From IMG/VR virus record IMGVR_UViG_3300031227_000359, positions 1 through 26,248 of that record: DNA of 26,248 nucleotides; one strand, 5' to 3'. The notes beneath the pieces are model-generated. The model did no database searches and was not told the origin of the DNA. It saw nothing but the letters and a program-made list of their open reading frames with translations. The first letter of the stretch is position 1. Each line of letters starts with the position of its first letter. Positions 18,995 to 26,248 of this stretch are shown here, piece after piece. The translations under genes were made by a program, and so were the position numbers. The stretch comes from a virus.

Positions 18995-19954
18995 TTAGTA
19001 AAATGATTGTGGTAAGGCGAGCACGCCAAAACTGTTCTCGTGGTAGTGGCGACAGGTACGGTAGACTGGATCGTCGCCCTCTTGTAATGGCATTCCGTTC
19101 CCGTTTAACAGTCCTATGTACGGTTGCCCCTCATCCGTTAAAAATGCCTTACGCTTTGGCGGTGATTGAGCGGGTACGGCTCCACTTGCCGGAAGCGTTT
19201 CGCCCGGCGACACGTAGCTAGTGAAATATGATCCTTGATCCAACGCGGTCACATCCCAAGTCTCACGCTTGAAGTGCATCGAGAGTTTCACGGGATAGTA
19301 TCGGATTGTTTGCGTACCGATGGTTTTGTACTCCACCCCCGATGTTGAGTATTCCATCATTTTGAACTGACGCGGGGACGCACCGAAGAAGACATCATTG
19401 TTGACGCTGTTCATGTAGTCGAGTGCTTGATACAAGTTGAAATGCAGAACCGCTCCGTCGTATGACAATACTGGCCTCGCCTGGTCAACCATCGGCGGCG
19501 GGTCGTATGGTTCGCCAGCACTGTTGAGTGGGACAAACGGCTTCCACACGTCGTCTACCCATTTGCCGATGAATGGCTCCTGGAAGAGTTCAAACGTCAG
19601 CCCGATTTTAATTCCCCAGTTCTCGGGGATAGGACTGTCCGGGTCGCCGCCGCCGCTGTCGGGTTCTCCGGCCTCGGGTAGAGCGACGGTACCATAGTTG
19701 CACGTGACTTCCCAATGGAGCGGGCCAATCTGTTGCGGGTCGCGTCCAATACACCACGCATTGGGCATTGATTCCGTCTGCGTCATGTACAGGTCGAACA
19801 CCTGCGGCAACCGCGGATCAGAAAGAACCGTGACCGCCCCATCATGCACGCTGTTAACGGTCACGAGAAAGGTTCGCTTGTAAGTGCGCGTACCGTCTTC
19901 CTTTTCGGACCCGCCCTTGCCAATCAGTCGTTCGGACACCGAGACAACACTCAT
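18995..19954 (-). CDS. Tail protein, distal-tail-like by position
   Basis: This 319-residue protein opens with SVVSVSERLIGKGGSEKEDGTRTYKRTFLVTV, an N-terminal strand pattern common in tail proteins. A disordered, acidic loop follows (EAGEPDSGGGDPDSPIPENWG), then beta-rich regions (WEVTCNYGTV, YYPVKLSMHFKRETWDV). ATG 19954 overlaps the stop of the tape measure gene as ATGA. In siphoviruses the gene after the tape measure is usually the distal tail protein, so that is the most probable role, without direct family evidence. Confidence 0.6.
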   Translation of the reverse strand: MSVVSVSERLIGKGGSEKEDGTRTYKRTFLVTVNSVHDGAVTVLSDPRLPQVFDLYMTQTESMPNAWCIGRDPQQIGPLHWEVTCNYGTVALPEAGEPDSGGGDPDSPIPENWGIKIGLTFELFQEPFIGKWVDDVWKPFVPLNSAGEPYDPPPMVDQARPVLSYDGAVLHFNLYQALDYMNSVNNDVFFGASPRQFKMMEYSTSGVEYKTIGTQTIRYYPVKLSMHFKRETWDVTALDQGSYFTSYVSPGETLPASGAVPAQSPPKRKAFLTDEGQPYIGLLNGNGMPLQEGDDPVYRTCRHYHENSFGVLALPQSFY

Positions 19955-21366
19955 ATTCCTGCCCCCGCGAGTACGAGGCCACCAGCTTTGCGTGTGTTTT
20001 CTTCAATCTTCTTGAGTTGCACCACTTGCTGCTTGCCTACGTCTATCTGCTTGTCGATGCCCATGTTTCGCCGCATATTTGCGACGATGGCCTTGGCCGC
20101 TTCGAGGGTGCCACGTTCCGCCGCTGCCGGGCTGCTAAGCCGTTTTGATCCCCCGCCCGCCGCTCCGAACTCCGAAGGGTCTTGCCACCTCGCCCGTTTG
20201 GTTTTTGAGCGTTCTGCATCCTCCGCGATCTTCCGCGATGCCTGGCGGGCACGTTCAATCGCCTTCATCATATTTTCGCCCCACAGTCCGCCCGTCCATA
20301 CGGCACCAAGATCGTCTGCAACTTCCTTTGTTACGGCCGCCATTTCGCGGCTGAAGTCGGCGAACACAGTCGTTTCAAGCGAGCTTGGAAGTAGGACGTT
20401 CCAGAACTTTTCCGCCCACTTGGCGGCCCATGCCAGTGTGTTAATAAACCCGATAAGCAACCCCTTCACCGACTGAAAGACAGTATTAAGAGTAGAGGCA
20501 ACATTCAGGAAAACGCGAGCAATTTGCAAAAAGACGTTGCCAATTTCGGAGACTACTGTGGAGGTGCGATTAAACTCACCCGTTGACTCGGCCAACAAAT
20601 TGCTAAGTTTTTCCAGCATGGGAGCAACTTCAACCGCAATCGTAATGCCGAGCCCACCGAGCGCAGACTTGAAGCGAGTCATCGCGTCGTTGGCCTGTTC
20701 CACCTGCCGCGAGGCAACAGTACCAACGACAATTCCAAGCCGCTGCGCCTCCGCGATAAATCCTTCGATGGATTCTCGGCCGCCCTCAAATAGCGGGATC
20801 ATTTGCGCACCGGCCCGCCCGAACACCGCCAACAGCTTGCTAGTCGTCTGCGTGCCCAATCCAACCTTGTCAATGGTCTCGGCAATCCGCAAGAACATCT
20901 CATCCGGCGCTAACTGGGCGATTTCCTTTGCCTTGAGTCCAAAGAATGCAAACGCTTCAGCCTGTTCAAGGTCGCCTTCCGATGCCTTGGCCGCTGCGTC
21001 CTGCATCCGAATCATGCCCTTGCCAAACGCGGCGCCCTCGATACCAGCCAACTTTGCCGCGTGTTGCAATCCGCCGAGCTTCTCCGTCGTCATAGAAAGC
21101 GTGCGGGCCAGCTTGGCCGTCTGGTCGATGGCCTCCATTGTACTGCGCACATAGCCGACAGCCGATCGGAGTGCCATCGCCGCCATTGCAACACCCATTG
21201 CGATAACGGCTGTTCGTAGGCTGATAAACGCGGTAGCGAGGCCGCGAGTCGCACCGCCGACTTTCTGCGAGAACCGCTTGGCAGCCATCTCGCCACGCTT
21301 GAAGCCAGCCGTCAGCGGTGCGGTGTTGACGTTCGTTAGAATGTCGAGTTTTGCGACGACTGCCAT
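19951..21366 (-). CDS. Tail tape measure protein
   Basis: This 471-residue protein has the features of a tape measure. N-terminal residues 1-40 resemble the usual coil start (LDILTNVNTAPLTAGFKRGEMAAKRFSQKVGG). A hydrophobic segment lies at about 42-70 (LATAFISLRTAVIAMGVAMAAMALRSAVGYV). Alpha-helical stretches follow, AIDQTAKLARTLSMTTEKLGGLQHAAKLAGI and VGLGTQTTSKLLAVFGRAGAQMIPLFEGG, the latter typical of tape measure families. A second hydrophobic region lies at about 280-330. It sits directly downstream of the chaperone pair. Length sets tail length, so the tail should be short; lengths per residue in other phages suggest roughly 70 nm. Confidence 0.88.
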   Translation of the reverse strand: MAVVAKLDILTNVNTAPLTAGFKRGEMAAKRFSQKVGGATRGLATAFISLRTAVIAMGVAMAAMALRSAVGYVRSTMEAIDQTAKLARTLSMTTEKLGGLQHAAKLAGIEGAAFGKGMIRMQDAAAKASEGDLEQAEAFAFFGLKAKEIAQLAPDEMFLRIAETIDKVGLGTQTTSKLLAVFGRAGAQMIPLFEGGRESIEGFIAEAQRLGIVVGTVASRQVEQANDAMTRFKSALGGLGITIAVEVAPMLEKLSNLLAESTGEFNRTSTVVSEIGNVFLQIARVFLNVASTLNTVFQSVKGLLIGFINTLAWAAKWAEKFWNVLLPSSLETTVFADFSREMAAVTKEVADDLGAVWTGGLWGENMMKAIERARQASRKIAEDAERSKTKRARWQDPSEFGAAGGGSKRLSSPAAAERGTLEAAKAIVANMRRNMGIDKQIDVGKQQVVQLKKIEENTRKAGGLVLAGAGI

Positions 21367-21367
21367 A

Positions 21368-22038
21368 TTAGGTGATATCCTTCCAACCGCTCAGGTTGCG
21401 TGCAATCTGCTGCCATGTCATTTCAGGTTCGACGTGCGACGGCATAAAATCGGTAGCCTCGACCTGCTGCCCAGGCTTGGAAAAACAACTAACAATCGCC
21501 GCCGTCCTAATCCCATGCAGCACTTCGTTCCACCGAGGCCCAAACGGTTCAATCATTTCGTAGGCCATCCACTCGGATATTTGCCGAGAGTCCAACCGAT
21601 CACGTAGTTCGTCTGGATGCGCCGCGCTCCCAACTCCGCACACACACAACCGGAAGAGGAGCAATTCCTCCGGTTGTGACCTTAGTTTTTTTCCAACTCC
21701 TCCACGTCGGACTGCGTGAATCCGTTGATGGAACATGCCTTCTCGAACAATCGCTCGACGATGCCAGCCGGCAAATCCATGAGCGATTGGATGTCGTCGT
21801 CGCCAAACATCCGAACGCCGGCCTCGTCGGTAATCGACCGAACCAGCACGGCACCACGAAACATGCCCGGATCAGACAGTGCGGTTCCTTCCACGCTAAA
21901 CCGCTTCTCGATCTCCGACCGCTCCCAGCCCGACATGACTCGCAAGTACAATACGGAGTCATCACCCAACTCGGGGATCGGTATGGCTTCAATAGGTTTT
22001 GGCACGGCCAACAAAGCCGCCTTGTCAACGCATCGCAT
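21368..22038 (-). CDS. Tail assembly chaperone fusion (gpGT-type) by -1 frameshift
   Basis: The zero frame (21682-22038, 118 aa) and the -1 frame ending at 21368 join at the heptamer A-AAA-AAC (21691-21685). The fused product would be 223 residues: the 118-residue G-type part, then 105 residues beginning LRSQPEELLLFRL. The -1 frame alone has no credible start: its upstream part is antisense-like and lacks a ribosome site. This arrangement directly upstream of the tape measure gene is the classical lambda G/GT organisation. The fusion binds the tape measure and recruits tail subunits. Frameshift efficiency cannot be read from sequence. Confidence 0.85.
21650..21691 (-). promoter_or_regulatory. 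-1 ribosomal frameshift signal
   Basis: The slippery heptamer A-AAA-AAC lies at 21691-21685, with the zero-frame stop TAA immediately after. Eleven bases on, CCGGAGGA pairs with TCTTCCGG (eight pairs including one G-U, loop ATTGCTCC) at 21673-21650, a plausible stimulatory stem-loop. Confidence 0.85.
21682..22038 (-). CDS. Tail assembly chaperone, short form (gpG-type)
   Basis: This 118-residue protein is made when no frameshift occurs. PIPELGDDSVLYLRVMSGWERSEIEKRFSVEG (about residues 21-50) is the usual opening of G-type chaperones that count residues in an alpha/beta fold. FTQSDVEELEKN is the end. ATG 22038 follows AAGGAG. In lambda-like phages the short form is in excess over the fusion and coats the tape measure with it. 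The role is assigned from position and from the frameshift. Confidence 0.8.
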   Translation of the reverse strand: MRCVDKAALLAVPKPIEAIPIPELGDDSVLYLRVMSGWERSEIEKRFSVEGTALSDPGMFRGAVLVRSITDEAGVRMFGDDDIQSLMDLPAGIVERLFEKACSINGFTQSDVEELEKN

Positions 22039-22056
22039 GGATAACGCTCCTTGGTG

Positions 22057-22509
22057 TTAGGTGGTCGGGAAGCCCGGCCAGCCGGTGACTTTGATTCCGA
22101 CGGCTCGCCGGATCATCGAATCCTTTTCCAGTTCTCGTCCCATCGACTTGACGTAGCCCTCGAACGTCTCGGCGGTTGCCGTCGCCGAGGGGAAAGTTAC
22201 TTTCCAGTCCTGATTGTCCCCAGACTTGTAAAGCGTTCCGAGTTGTTTGGAAGTTGCGTCAGTCGATCCGTAGCTCAATGTCAATGTCATTTCGCCCGGA
22301 TCGACTTGGCCGCGTGCATACGACTTGAAGTTACGCAAGTCGCTGTCCGTGCTGTTGTCGATCGTGGACGTGTCGATGTCGTCTGCCGTCCCATCCGGCC
22401 CAGGTGCCGAGATCAGCCCGGCGAGCACGGTGTAGGTCGTGGTGCTGGCTGTCGTCGCCTTCATCGAGATCGTTGTTCCGAACCCAATCATTTTTTTAGT
22501 TGATGCCAT
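22057..22509 (-). CDS. Major tail protein
   Basis: This 150-residue protein starts MASTKKMIGFGTTISMK, a common opening of tail tube proteins. GQVDPGEMTLTLSYGSTDATSKQLGTLYKSGDNQDWKVTFPSATATAETFEGYVKSMGRE matches the tail tube fold, including the region between the strands that form the hexameric ring. ATG 22509 follows AAGGAGATACCT; the frame opens further upstream but would overlap the neighbour. It precedes the chaperones and tape measure, exactly as expected for the tube protein. Confidence 0.85.
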   Translation of the reverse strand: MASTKKMIGFGTTISMKATTASTTTYTVLAGLISAPGPDGTADDIDTSTIDNSTDSDLRNFKSYARGQVDPGEMTLTLSYGSTDATSKQLGTLYKSGDNQDWKVTFPSATATAETFEGYVKSMGRELEKDSMIRRAVGIKVTGWPGFPTT

Positions 22510-22519
22510 AGGTATCTCC

Positions 22520-22963
22520 TTATGTGCTGTCGTTGAAAATGTGGAGTCGCAAGGCCGCAACGTGTTCGCCGGAATCGGCACCTACGCCGCCAGGAATATA
22601 ATCGTCGCTGTGGTCTTCGACAAAAACGCCTTGAACGGAAAACAAAGACGACCCCATCAAGCCGCTTTTGCCGTTGAGTTGCCCGCGCACGACCTTGGAT
22701 ATTTGCTGCGCCGTTGCGAGGTCGTCGTCGATCACCTCTAAGTCCCAATAGGATTCGCACAGTCCGACGCAGCCTGATAAATCCACCTCCTCGGATTCAT
22801 CGCTACGGATATACCAGATACGCGGATGCCGGTTTGCCGCAACTGTCGATTGGCTCTCCGTGGCGCATTCACACCGACCCGGCCCGGCCACCGTCGGAAA
22901 CACTCCAACGACTGCGGTACTGCCGACGATTGCGGATCGGATCGCTTGCGCTAGATCAGCCAT
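22520..22963 (-). CDS. Tail terminator-like / tail completion protein
   Basis: This 147-residue protein opens with MADLAQAIRSAIVGSTAVVGVF, the familiar helix-strand start of tail completion proteins (DUF3168 or gp17-type). RIWYIRSDESEEVDLSGCVGLCESYWDLEVIDDDLATAQQISKVVRGQL then gives a beta-alpha-beta domain that sits on the tail end and joins it to the head. ATG 22963 overlaps the upstream gene by eight bases (the alternative start at 23002 lies inside it). The family call rests on pattern and position. Confidence 0.75.
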   Translation of the reverse strand: MADLAQAIRSAIVGSTAVVGVFPTVAGPGRCECATESQSTVAANRHPRIWYIRSDESEEVDLSGCVGLCESYWDLEVIDDDLATAQQISKVVRGQLNGKSGLMGSSLFSVQGVFVEDHSDDYIPGGVGADSGEHVAALRLHIFNDST

Positions 22964-23399
22964 GTTTAGCCATCTGTTCGATGTTGTGGGTGATGCGTGC
23001 AATCATAACTTTTGCGGCGATCGGTCCAACTGACTTCGCCGCCTCTTCGAGGAAGTGCTTGCCCTCGATAGGCGTGCGGTTCTCACCGCCTCGCTTGCCA
23101 GCCGAATAGCCGAACTCCTGAAATGCCCCATAGAACGTCTCGCCCGTGTACCAGCCCTCCCCTACGGTCGTTCGTATGCCAATCTGGTTGCGGCGTCGTT
23201 TTACTGATTTTGTTTTGATGTTCCTGCGAAGTGCTCCGGTATCGGCGGGGGCGTTGCGACGTGCTTGGGCTGTGATGATCTTCTGGCCAGCGCGCAAGCC
23301 AGGCCGGATAGCCCTACCAATTTGCGACTTGCTAAGCCGATTTAGTTTGCGAATCAATTCGCGGTCGCCTTTCAGCGTGATGGTTAGCCCTTTCGCCAT
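22956..23399 (-). CDS. HK97 gp10-like head-tail/tail completion protein
   Basis: This 147-residue basic protein opens MAKGLTITLKGDRELIRKLNRLSK. The diagnostic HK97_gp10 segment AQARRNAPADTGALRRNIKTKSV lies at about residues 44-66, and the end part FYGAFQEFGYSAGKRG...GKHFLEEAAKS is the second conserved block. It works at the head-tail interface or tail-tube capping. ATG 23399 overlaps the previous stop (TAATG). Confidence 0.85.
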   Translation of the reverse strand: MAKGLTITLKGDRELIRKLNRLSKSQIGRAIRPGLRAGQKIITAQARRNAPADTGALRRNIKTKSVKRRRNQIGIRTTVGEGWYTGETFYGAFQEFGYSAGKRGGENRTPIEGKHFLEEAAKSVGPIAAKVMIARITHNIEQMAKHG

Positions 23400-23722
23400 T
23401 ACGCTTCCTCCTCGCAGAGCAACTCTAGCCAGCGGTCGCGTTCCTCGGTGTTTTTTACACTGAGCACATTGAGGTATCGACTCCCGTATTTCAGCCGCGC
23501 CCGTGGCGTCACCGTCGTTGTGTGGTGCATGTCCACTTGATGCGTTGTCGTTTCATGCACTTGCCTTGCCATTGTCAACTCGCGTCCTGAGAGAGGCATG
23601 ATCGCCGCTTGTACCGTCTCCACTGTCGCAAAGGCACGTTGCGATTGGCCATAGTCGTCGGCCGACGTTGTGCCGGATAACGTTTGGATTTCAACCGTAT
23701 GGCGCAATGATCGCAATCTCAT
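23399..23722 (-). CDS. Head-tail adaptor (SPP1 gp16-like)
   Basis: This 107-residue protein has LRSLRHTVEIQTLSGTTSADDYGQSQRAFATVETVQAAIMPLSGREL, the standard pattern of phage head-tail adaptors. VTPRARLKYGSRYLNVLSVKNTEERDRWLELLCEE follows as the second conserved half. It forms the stopper ring between connector and tail. ATG 23722 overlaps the previous stop as ATGA. Length matches the family. Confidence 0.85.
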   Translation of the reverse strand: MRLRSLRHTVEIQTLSGTTSADDYGQSQRAFATVETVQAAIMPLSGRELTMARQVHETTTHQVDMHHTTTVTPRARLKYGSRYLNVLSVKNTEERDRWLELLCEEEA

Positions 23723-24324
23723 TGGTAGTATCCGTAGTCATTCCCGCCCAACAGTGAATCAATCGCCGCTTCCTGTTTCTGCTCGTCAATTCGTTCCGGG
23801 TCCCATAGGTGCTCCAGCTTCAGCTTCACCGCTGCTTTGAGCGTGCCCGGTATCGTGGTCGGTGTCGTGGATCCGGCCACGTATCGAACCGTCACCGCAT
23901 TGGGCACGTCTCTCGCTGTCGGCCACGAAAGGGCATAGGCCGGCGTGACATAGCCGGGCCGCTCGCCCGTGACGACCTGCGTCCATGACGTGCTACTCGC
24001 CGTGCTTCCGAGTGTCGATCCATAGGTTGTCAACCCGCCCGTCGAGTTGTAATACTTGATCCACTGCACGTTTTGGAGCGGTGGATAAGGTATCTCGATT
24101 CGGTCGTCGTTGCCGTCATCGGGGAAACCGTTGAGAATCAGATCGTAGGTGGCTTGGCAAAATTGACGCCGACCTACAATGCGCCGCTGGCAGTAGTCGA
24201 CGGCCTCGTCTAGCTTGCGAGCAAGCTCGTCGTTGTAGGTGTCCGAAGTGAGGTAGAGGTGATCCTTCGCCTCTTGCATCGAGATCGGCGTTGTCGTCGG
24301 AAGTGTAATCAGTTTGGATTCCAT
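23719..24324 (-). CDS. Head-tail connector (phage_connect_1 / gp6-like)
   Basis: This 201-residue protein begins with ISMQEAKDHLYLTSDTYNDELARKLDEAVDYCQRRIVGRRQFCQATYDLILNGFP, the family's N-terminal helical bundle. A beta region follows (IEIPYPPLQNVQWIKYYNSTGG). The C-terminal helix (TLKAAVKLKLEHLWDPERIDEQ) is also conserved. It extends the portal and binds the adaptor. ATG 24324 has only a weak ribosome site (AGAG) but lies three bases past the previous stop. Confidence 0.85.
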   Translation of the reverse strand: MESKLITLPTTTPISMQEAKDHLYLTSDTYNDELARKLDEAVDYCQRRIVGRRQFCQATYDLILNGFPDDGNDDRIEIPYPPLQNVQWIKYYNSTGGLTTYGSTLGSTASSTSWTQVVTGERPGYVTPAYALSWPTARDVPNAVTVRYVAGSTTPTTIPGTLKAAVKLKLEHLWDPERIDEQKQEAAIDSLLGGNDYGYYQ

Positions 24325-24327
24325 GAT

Positions 24328-25044
24328 TTAGCTCTGGTGAAACCACTGGCTCCAGTATTCCCGCGTGTCCTCGAGCGCACCCGTCAGGTATGCCGCCTCC
24401 GTCGCTGCTTGGTCGCGTCGTTGCTCAGCCTGTGCGATTCGCTGCTGTAACTCGGCCGCTCTTGCGTGGCTCTTCGCCGCGAGGTCAGACACTCCATCGT
24501 CGAACGCATACAGCCCACACGTCTTCAGTAGATCGGCCTGGGGCGGGATTATCACTTCGATACCACGCCCGGCCGCGATGCCCAGGAAGTATTCGCAACT
24601 CGGCCGTTGTGCGCGGTACTCGGCGGACTGGGCCATGTCAACACCCCACACGCCGATCGTGTCGGGTTTCATCGCAATCGCCAACGCGATCATGTAGCTA
24701 ACGCTGTTCGTAAAGTACGTGCCGAACTGGTTGATTATCTCTTGCAGGGGATAGGCCGCCGACGCCTGAATGTCGGGATGCGTTTCCCGCATGAGGATCG
24801 GCTTCTCTGGTAAACAGCGTGCGAGCCATTCCCAATAGGGAATCCGCTGTTGAACGAGTGCGGGGTCGTGTAGTTCAAACTGCACGTCGTATCGAGGCGC
24901 TTGCTTGGCAAGCACCAGATCACTCAACGTCCAGATTTGCCAGCTACCATCGTGGTAGGGCGCCAGCCCCAAAGAGGATGACGCCTTTCCCACGATGGCA
25001 ATCTTCTTCTGCTCCGGCATCGGGCAGGGCATTACAATTGCCAT
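24328..25044 (-). CDS. Rossmann-like protein of unknown role in the head gene cluster
   Basis: This 238-residue protein starts with KKIAIVGKASSSLGLAPYHDGSWQIWTLSDL, a Rossmann-type strand, glycine turn and helix (about residues 13-43). A conserved later block follows: DTIGVWGVDMAQSAEYRAQRPSCEYFLGIAAGRGIEVIIPPQADLL (about 128-173). The C-terminus (190-238) is a coiled coil, AAELQQRIAQAEQRRDQAATEAAYLTGALEDTREYW. I associate this pattern with a phage family placed near portal or capsid genes, but the activity is unknown. A nucleotide- or sugar-nucleotide-linked enzyme is possible. ATG 25044 follows AAGGGA; ATG 25020 is an alternative. Confidence 0.65.
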   Translation of the reverse strand: MAIVMPCPMPEQKKIAIVGKASSSLGLAPYHDGSWQIWTLSDLVLAKQAPRYDVQFELHDPALVQQRIPYWEWLARCLPEKPILMRETHPDIQASAAYPLQEIINQFGTYFTNSVSYMIALAIAMKPDTIGVWGVDMAQSAEYRAQRPSCEYFLGIAAGRGIEVIIPPQADLLKTCGLYAFDDGVSDLAAKSHARAAELQQRIAQAEQRRDQAATEAAYLTGALEDTREYWSQWFHQS

Positions 25045-25061
25045 CGTCGTGTCCCTTCAGA

Positions 25062-25580
25062 TTAGGTGGAGCCATAGGTGATAGTTGTAACTTGCGCCGT
25101 GCTATTGAGGATCGACTGCCAGTTGGTCGCGCTTGTCGCAATCAGTTCGACGCTGTAAAGGTCGGAGTTTGCCGCAAAAGTGATCTTGCGGCTTGTTCCC
25201 CAATTCAGCGTGCAAAGGCTGGAACAGGCAACCGTCACCCCGCCGGTAGAACTCCGGCAGATTAGCGTTTTCCGCACGCCAGCCGCAGGCGGTTTTAGCA
25301 GCGTGTAGGCTCTCGCGCCGGCCGAGGTCGATCCGATGCAACTGATGCCGTAGGCATTCAGTGCTCCGGCCGAGGTCTTCGTTTGCACCAATTCGCGGAT
25401 CTGCCCATCGCTACTATTAGTGATGGTTCCCGTGTTGGTAATGGCCCCCGTGTTGGCGAGCGTGCCGCCGTTGGTCAGGGTGCCGCCCGCTTCGAGCGTC
25501 AACGCACCGCCGCTCGAAACGATCATGGTGTTGCCGCCGTCCTTACGGTACACCTTTGGAAGGTAAGTCGCGTCTGCCAT
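25062..25580 (-). CDS. Probable decoration or surface structural protein
   Basis: This 172-residue protein begins MADATYLPKVYRKDGGNTMIVSSGGALTLEAGG. Its short repeat, GGTLTNGGTLANTGAITNTGTITN (about residues 32-55), suggests a beta-helix or spike-like turn region. The C-terminal half is beta-rich with cysteines (ISCIGS, LICRSSTGGVTVACSSLCTLNWG). ATG 25580 follows GGAGAATGAA. Position between capsid and connector genes suggests a head decoration or fibre protein; no family is confirmed. Confidence 0.6.
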   Translation of the reverse strand: MADATYLPKVYRKDGGNTMIVSSGGALTLEAGGTLTNGGTLANTGAITNTGTITNSSDGQIRELVQTKTSAGALNAYGISCIGSTSAGARAYTLLKPPAAGVRKTLICRSSTGGVTVACSSLCTLNWGTSRKITFAANSDLYSVELIATSATNWQSILNSTAQVTTITYGST

Positions 25581-25663
25581 TTCATTCTCCGTTGGTTGCC
25601 GCGAAGGCGACGGGCAGGCATAGCGCCCGCCGCCCCGCGTAGTCACTCAGGACACGGTGAAAA

Positions 25664-26140
25664 CTAGGTGCTGGTCGAGTCCATCGCCACGGTCACCTTG
25701 CACGCCGCCGCAGTGGCAGCCGCAAGCGTGGTACTGTCGCCAGCCGGCTCCACTCGCGGATCGTACTGTTGGGCAATCACGCCCTGTAGGAGCAGCATTT
25801 CTTTCTTCACGCACAACGCGCGAAGATAGCGATGCTGCGGATAGTACACGTCGATCGACGCGAGCCGCGCATCGTCGGCCGTGGTGCTATTGGTCACGGT
25901 CACGGCTGCACCGCTGATTGCCGCGTAGCTTGCGGCGGCGGTCGTGCTGGCATCGGCTGCCACGATCGTCAAGGCCGCCGTTCCCGTTGATGCTCCGGTG
26001 CTCTTGAACAGGAACGTGAACATGCAGCCATTGTAGTTGGCCATATCCACGTAGTCGCTGTAGAGCGTGCTGTTGGCCGTGGTGGTTGTGACACCATAGA
26101 CGGCCGTCTGCTTGATCCCTTTGGAAAGTTGCTGAGCCAT
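25664..26140 (-). CDS. Probable small head structural protein
   Basis: This 158-residue protein is rich in alanine, threonine and serine and probably beta-type: SKGIKQTAVYGVTTTTANSTLYSDYVDMANYNGCMFTFLFKSTGASTGTAALTIVAADAS, then DARLASIDVYYPQHRYLRALCVKKEMLLLQGVIAQQYDPR. The regular strand pattern and position directly after a capsid-like gene suggest a minor capsid or decoration protein. ATG 26140 has a weak ribosome site. No named family is recognised. Confidence 0.6.
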   Translation of the reverse strand: MAQQLSKGIKQTAVYGVTTTTANSTLYSDYVDMANYNGCMFTFLFKSTGASTGTAALTIVAADASTTAAASYAAISGAAVTVTNSTTADDARLASIDVYYPQHRYLRALCVKKEMLLLQGVIAQQYDPRVEPAGDSTTLAAATAAACKVTVAMDSTST

Positions 26141-26176
26141 TATTAAGGTCTCGCTTTCTTTGTTGGTGTTGTGATG

Positions 26177-26248
26177 TTAGCCGAGCGTCACGCGAACCAC
26201 GGCCTCTTCTTTGACGGGAGCACCGTCCGAATTCGCCCGCATGACGAA
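26177..26248 (-). CDS. C-terminus of a probable capsid protein (partial)
   Basis: The last 23 codons of a gene running off the right edge, ending EEAVVRVTLG before a TAA at 26179-26177. A strand-type ending of this kind before decoration and connector genes is what a major capsid protein would give, but the fragment is too short for a firm identification. Confidence 0.45.
   Translation of the reverse strand, partial: FVMRANSDGAPVKEEAVVRVTLG

Noticed and set aside
21368-21736. Independent 122-codon gene starting at 21736
   Set aside because: The first 15 codons overlap the chaperone gene and lack a ribosome site; the slippery heptamer explains the frame as the -1 extension.

Overview
The window is part of the genome of a tailed (siphovirus-type) double-stranded DNA phage or prophage with a fairly G+C-rich genome. 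Nearly all genes lie on the minus strand, so the biological order runs from high to low coordinates: head completion, tail, regulation, early DNA-binding and recombination genes, replication, small accessory genes, then an envelope cassette. No integrase, terminase or portal is present here, so a lysogenic lifestyle is only suggested (Cro/CI-type regulator, divergent promoters, one plus-strand cargo-like gene). The host cannot be named from the sequence. The protein style (CsrA, unusual tail proteins, papain-like peptidase) would fit a Planctomycetes-type host, but that is a weak inference.

Structural block (26248-16869, minus). It starts with the C-terminus of a probable capsid gene, then two small surface or decoration-like proteins, a Rossmann-like protein of unknown role, the head-tail connector, head-tail adaptor, an HK97 gp10-like protein, a tail terminator-like protein and the major tail protein. 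A tail chaperone pair follows, joined by a canonical -1 slippery heptamer, then a short tape measure protein and five distal tail or unknown proteins.

Regulatory block (16868-14540). A small XRE repressor sits at the end of a three-gene minus operon with a clear terminator. Divergent sigma70-like promoters separate it from a plus-strand membrane protein gene. A 33-bp composite motif occurs both in this divergent region and about 1 kb away, downstream of the XRE gene. A 529-bp non-coding stretch leads into a tRNA-Met(CAU) with several initiator-tRNA hallmarks, followed by two terminator-like hairpins.

Early and replication block (14538-5640). It encodes an HTH/zinc-ribbon protein, a CsrA homologue, a protein with 15 tandem GGTI-X repeats, two ParB-like proteins, a large coiled-coil protein, a RecE-like nuclease plus RecT pair, and a replication-organizer-like protein carrying an HNH domain and a DNA-level TTCNN pentamer array.

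Accessory and envelope block (5627-1). Tightly overlapping small genes include a RusA-like resolvase, several mini zinc-ribbon proteins and coiled-coil proteins. They are followed by a run of predicted secreted or membrane proteins (a degenerate staphylococcal-nuclease-fold lipoprotein and small membrane proteins) that ends in a papain-family cysteine peptidase cut by the window edge. Start codons are commonly coupled to the preceding stop (ATGA, GTGA, TAATG). Several proteins have C-terminal tails that are simply the translated Shine-Dalgarno sequence of the next gene.
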